A DNA stretch of 64,000 bases, from contig CANMJA010000009.1 of NCBI GenBank assembly GCA_947498055.1, positions 1-64,000 on the forward strand, given 5' to 3'. Source of the stretch: an uncultured Tenacibaculum sp. (lineage in GTDB: Bacteria > Bacteroidota > Bacteroidia > Flavobacteriales > Flavobacteriaceae). Made by a program: the position numbers and the translations under genes. The notes beneath the pieces are model-generated. The model ran no database searches. It worked only from the letters and a program-made list of their open reading frames with translations, and was not told where the DNA came from. Of this stretch, positions 62,242 through 64,000 are shown piece by piece; position 1 is the stretch's first letter, and each line of letters opens with the position of its first letter.

Positions 62242-63324
62242 ATGAAACCATTTTCCATTATACTACTTCTCCTGCTATTATTATCTGCTTGTAAACAAGA
62301 ATACACTCCACGAAATATCAGTCGTGTAAACATTGAAGAGTTTACGATTGATAGTACGAGTATTAGAGCTATTAAAGTTTTTAATGAACATACAATGTAT
62401 TATGCAGGTTCTAACGGAATTATAGGTATGACTACAGATGGTGGTAAAAATTGGGGGAAATTAATTATCAAAAGTCCTACAAATAAAAAACCTGCTTTTA
62501 GAAGTTTAGCCTACAATAACAAAAATCTTTTTGCGCTTTCTATCGGAAACCCTGCACTTTTATATAAAATTCCTTTGCATAGAACTAAAAAGGATAGTAT
62601 CAAAAATTTCACAGATTGGTTTTATAAATTAATATATCAAGAACATCATGAAAAAGTTTTTTATGATAGCATGCAATTTTTTGACAATGGAAAAGACGGT
62701 ATTGCTATAGGCGACCCAACAGAAAACTGTCCTTCTATTATTATTACCAAAGATGGTGGAAATACATGGAAAAAAATCCCTTGTTCTCAATTGCCAAAGT
62801 TTAAGGAAGGAGAAGCTTTTTTTGCCGCTAGTAATACTAATATTAAAATAATTGAAGACATTGTTTGGATAGCATCTGGAGGTAAAAAATCGCGTATATT
62901 AAAATCGACGGATAAAGGAAAAACTTGGAAAATATATGATACTCCTATCATTCAAGGAAACGGCCCCCAAGGAATGTATTCTATCGATTTTCACACTAAA
63001 AATAACGGAATTGCTATTGGGGGAGATTATTCTAATGCAGAAGATAATTGTAAAAATAAAGCGATTACAAATGACGGTGGTAAAACATGGAACATTGTTT
63101 CTGATAACGTGCCTCCAAATTATAAAAGCTGCGTTCAATACGTTCCTAACACCAACGGAAAAGAAGTTTTTGCTGTCGGAAAAACAGGCATTTCTTTTTC
63201 GAATGATGGAGGTATTACTTGGAAAGAAGTGTCAGACCAATCATTTTATACCATCCAATTTGTAAACAGAAATGTAGCTTGGTTATCTGGCAACGAAAAA
63301 GTAGCCAAATTATCTATTCCTTAA
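62242..63324 (+). CDS. Asp-box (BNR/YCF48-like) beta-propeller lipoprotein
   Basis: A 360-residue lipoprotein (lipobox LSAC, C16-17) with five Asp-box motifs, DGGKNW, DGGNTWKKI, DKGKTWKIY, DGGKTWNIV and DGGITWKEV, spaced as in a seven-bladed propeller. Such proteins are often annotated as oxidoreductases in flavobacteria, without evidence; HCF136/YCF48-type assembly factors share the fold. No catalytic residues are seen. Divergent from the patatin gene and 81 nt before the amidohydrolase. Confidence 0.85.
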   Translation: MKPFSIILLLLLLLSACKQEYTPRNISRVNIEEFTIDSTSIRAIKVFNEHTMYYAGSNGIIGMTTDGGKNWGKLIIKSPTNKKPAFRSLAYNNKNLFALSIGNPALLYKIPLHRTKKDSIKNFTDWFYKLIYQEHHEKVFYDSMQFFDNGKDGIAIGDPTENCPSIIITKDGGNTWKKIPCSQLPKFKEGEAFFAASNTNIKIIEDIVWIASGGKKSRILKSTDKGKTWKIYDTPIIQGNGPQGMYSIDFHTKNNGIAIGGDYSNAEDNCKNKAITNDGGKTWNIVSDNVPPNYKSCVQYVPNTNGKEVFAVGKTGISFSNDGGITWKEVSDQSFYTIQFVNRNVAWLSGNEKVAKLSIP

Positions 63325-63405
63325 ATCTTAATTTTATGTTAAAGGAAATTGATTGTCAATTATAATGAATACTTTTAGACGTTAATTCAATCAATCAACT
63401 TTATA

Positions 63406-64000
63406 ATGAAAAAAATAATACTACTACTGCTCTTGTGCGTTTCGGTAGGATATTCTCAAGAATACTTTCCTACAAATACAGGAGTAAAAACAACGAAGAA
63501 CACTACTATAGCTTTTACAAATGCTACTGTTTTTGTTACTCCCAATAATCGTATTAAAAACGCCACTTTACTTATTAAAGATGGTAAAGTTTTACAAGTA
63601 GGAAAAAATGTTACTATTCCTAAAAACGCAAAAATTATAGATGTAAAAGATAAATTTATATATCCTTCTTTTATTGATGTATATTCTAGCTTTGGAATTG
63701 CTCCTGTTAAAAGAAATCAAAATTTTGGCAGATCTCCACAATACGACGCTTCTAGAAAAGGGTATTATTGGAACGATCATATTCGACCTGAAACAAATCC
63801 TATTTCAGAATTTAAATTCGATGCTAAAAAGGCAAAAGAATTAATCAATGCCGGATTCGGAGTTGTGAATACACATGCAGAAGATGGCATTATGCAAGGA
63901 AATGGTTTTTTGGTTTCTTTAAATGAAAATTCTAGTAACGCATACCGCATACTAAGTCAAGAAACTACCAATCATTTATCTTTTTCAAAAAGTAAAAAAT
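63406..64000 (+). CDS. Amidohydrolase family protein, N-terminal part (cut by window end)
   Basis: The frame is open from ATG 63406 to the last base (198 codons). A signal peptide ends GYSQ (residues 1-18), followed by the amidohydrolase N-terminal beta-sandwich (FTNATVFVTPNNRIKNATLL, IKDGKVLQVGKN) and the barrel start FIYPSFIDVYSSFG. Metal-dependent members have H-x-H in place of Y-S-S here, so the first metal site is missing. Long flavobacterial relatives carry two such domains, only one with full motifs; this may be that type. Confidence 0.8.
   Translation, partial: MKKIILLLLLCVSVGYSQEYFPTNTGVKTTKNTTIAFTNATVFVTPNNRIKNATLLIKDGKVLQVGKNVTIPKNAKIIDVKDKFIYPSFIDVYSSFGIAPVKRNQNFGRSPQYDASRKGYYWNDHIRPETNPISEFKFDAKKAKELINAGFGVVNTHAEDGIMQGNGFLVSLNENSSNAYRILSQETTNHLSFSKSKK

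Noticed and set aside
62936..63265. 109-codon frame overlapping the Asp-box gene
   Set aside because: Same-strand shadow in another frame of a gene with five clear Asp-box motifs.

Overview
The window is a 64 kb piece of a low-GC Bacteroidota chromosome, most likely family Flavobacteriaceae; a relative of Tenacibaculum or Polaribacter is my inference. The evidence is a Por-type (T9SS) sorting domain, TonB receptor/DUF4249 and DUF4252 gene sets, MG2-like outer-membrane proteins, many SPII lipoproteins, almost no Shine-Dalgarno sequences, and repeated TAnnTTTG boxes (the Bacteroidota -7 element) 16-50 nt before starts. I recognised no rRNA, tRNA, CRISPR array, prophage or insertion sequence.

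Layout. 1-3.7 kb: a 7-bp microsatellite, ferrochelatase hemH, a LipL32-like secreted protein, hemJ, two lipocalin-like lipoproteins and the decayed end of a third. 3.7-6 kb: recR and pepD. 6.2-12.5 kb: a four-gene outer-membrane operon (small secreted protein, STN-type TonB receptor, DUF4249 lipoprotein, MG2/plug protein with no barrel). 12.5-18.8 kb: ACP phosphodiesterase, ggt, an unassigned methyltransferase, smpB, maf, the C-terminal half of a split transketolase and a beta-barrel protein.

19.6-30.5 kb: the histidine operon, read on the minus strand as hisG-hisD-[kinase]-[Thg1-like]-hisC-hisB-hisH-[four-helix]-hisA-hisF-[cREC]-[GT2]-hisIE. It is preceded by a leader peptide with five consecutive His codons and a terminator, which is a transcription attenuator. 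Three of the interlopers (a polynucleotide-kinase-like P-loop protein, a Thg1-like 3'-5' RNA polymerase and a predicted cyclic-phosphate-processing receiver protein) look like RNA end-repair enzymes placed under histidine control. The his spacers are filled with degenerate 7-bp-phased hairpin repeats.

30.7-44.3 kb: an OM beta-barrel protein, rpsA, a DUF4386 membrane protein, an IMPACT protein, a T9SS beta-helix protein divergent from a membrane-anchored HTH regulator, EamA-HAD-ribD, a LEA-type lipoprotein, prmC and a pentapeptide protein. 44.3-44.8 kb: two small Cys-rich peptides with double-glycine leaders. 45.2-55 kb: an N-glycan degradation locus (GH92 mannosidase, glycosylasparaginase, sugar permease, GH20 hexosaminidase). 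55.3-64 kb: an ECF sigma/anti-sigma/DUF4252 operon, an S41 protease, a methyltransferase-DUF72 pair, a patatin, an Asp-box repeat protein and the start of an amidohydrolase-like gene that runs off the window.

Several intergenic regions carry dispersed non-coding elements: three copies of one hairpin-bearing element (about 31.3, 45.1 and 59.4 kb), a palindromic element at 34.3 kb and a multi-hairpin element at 36.1 kb.
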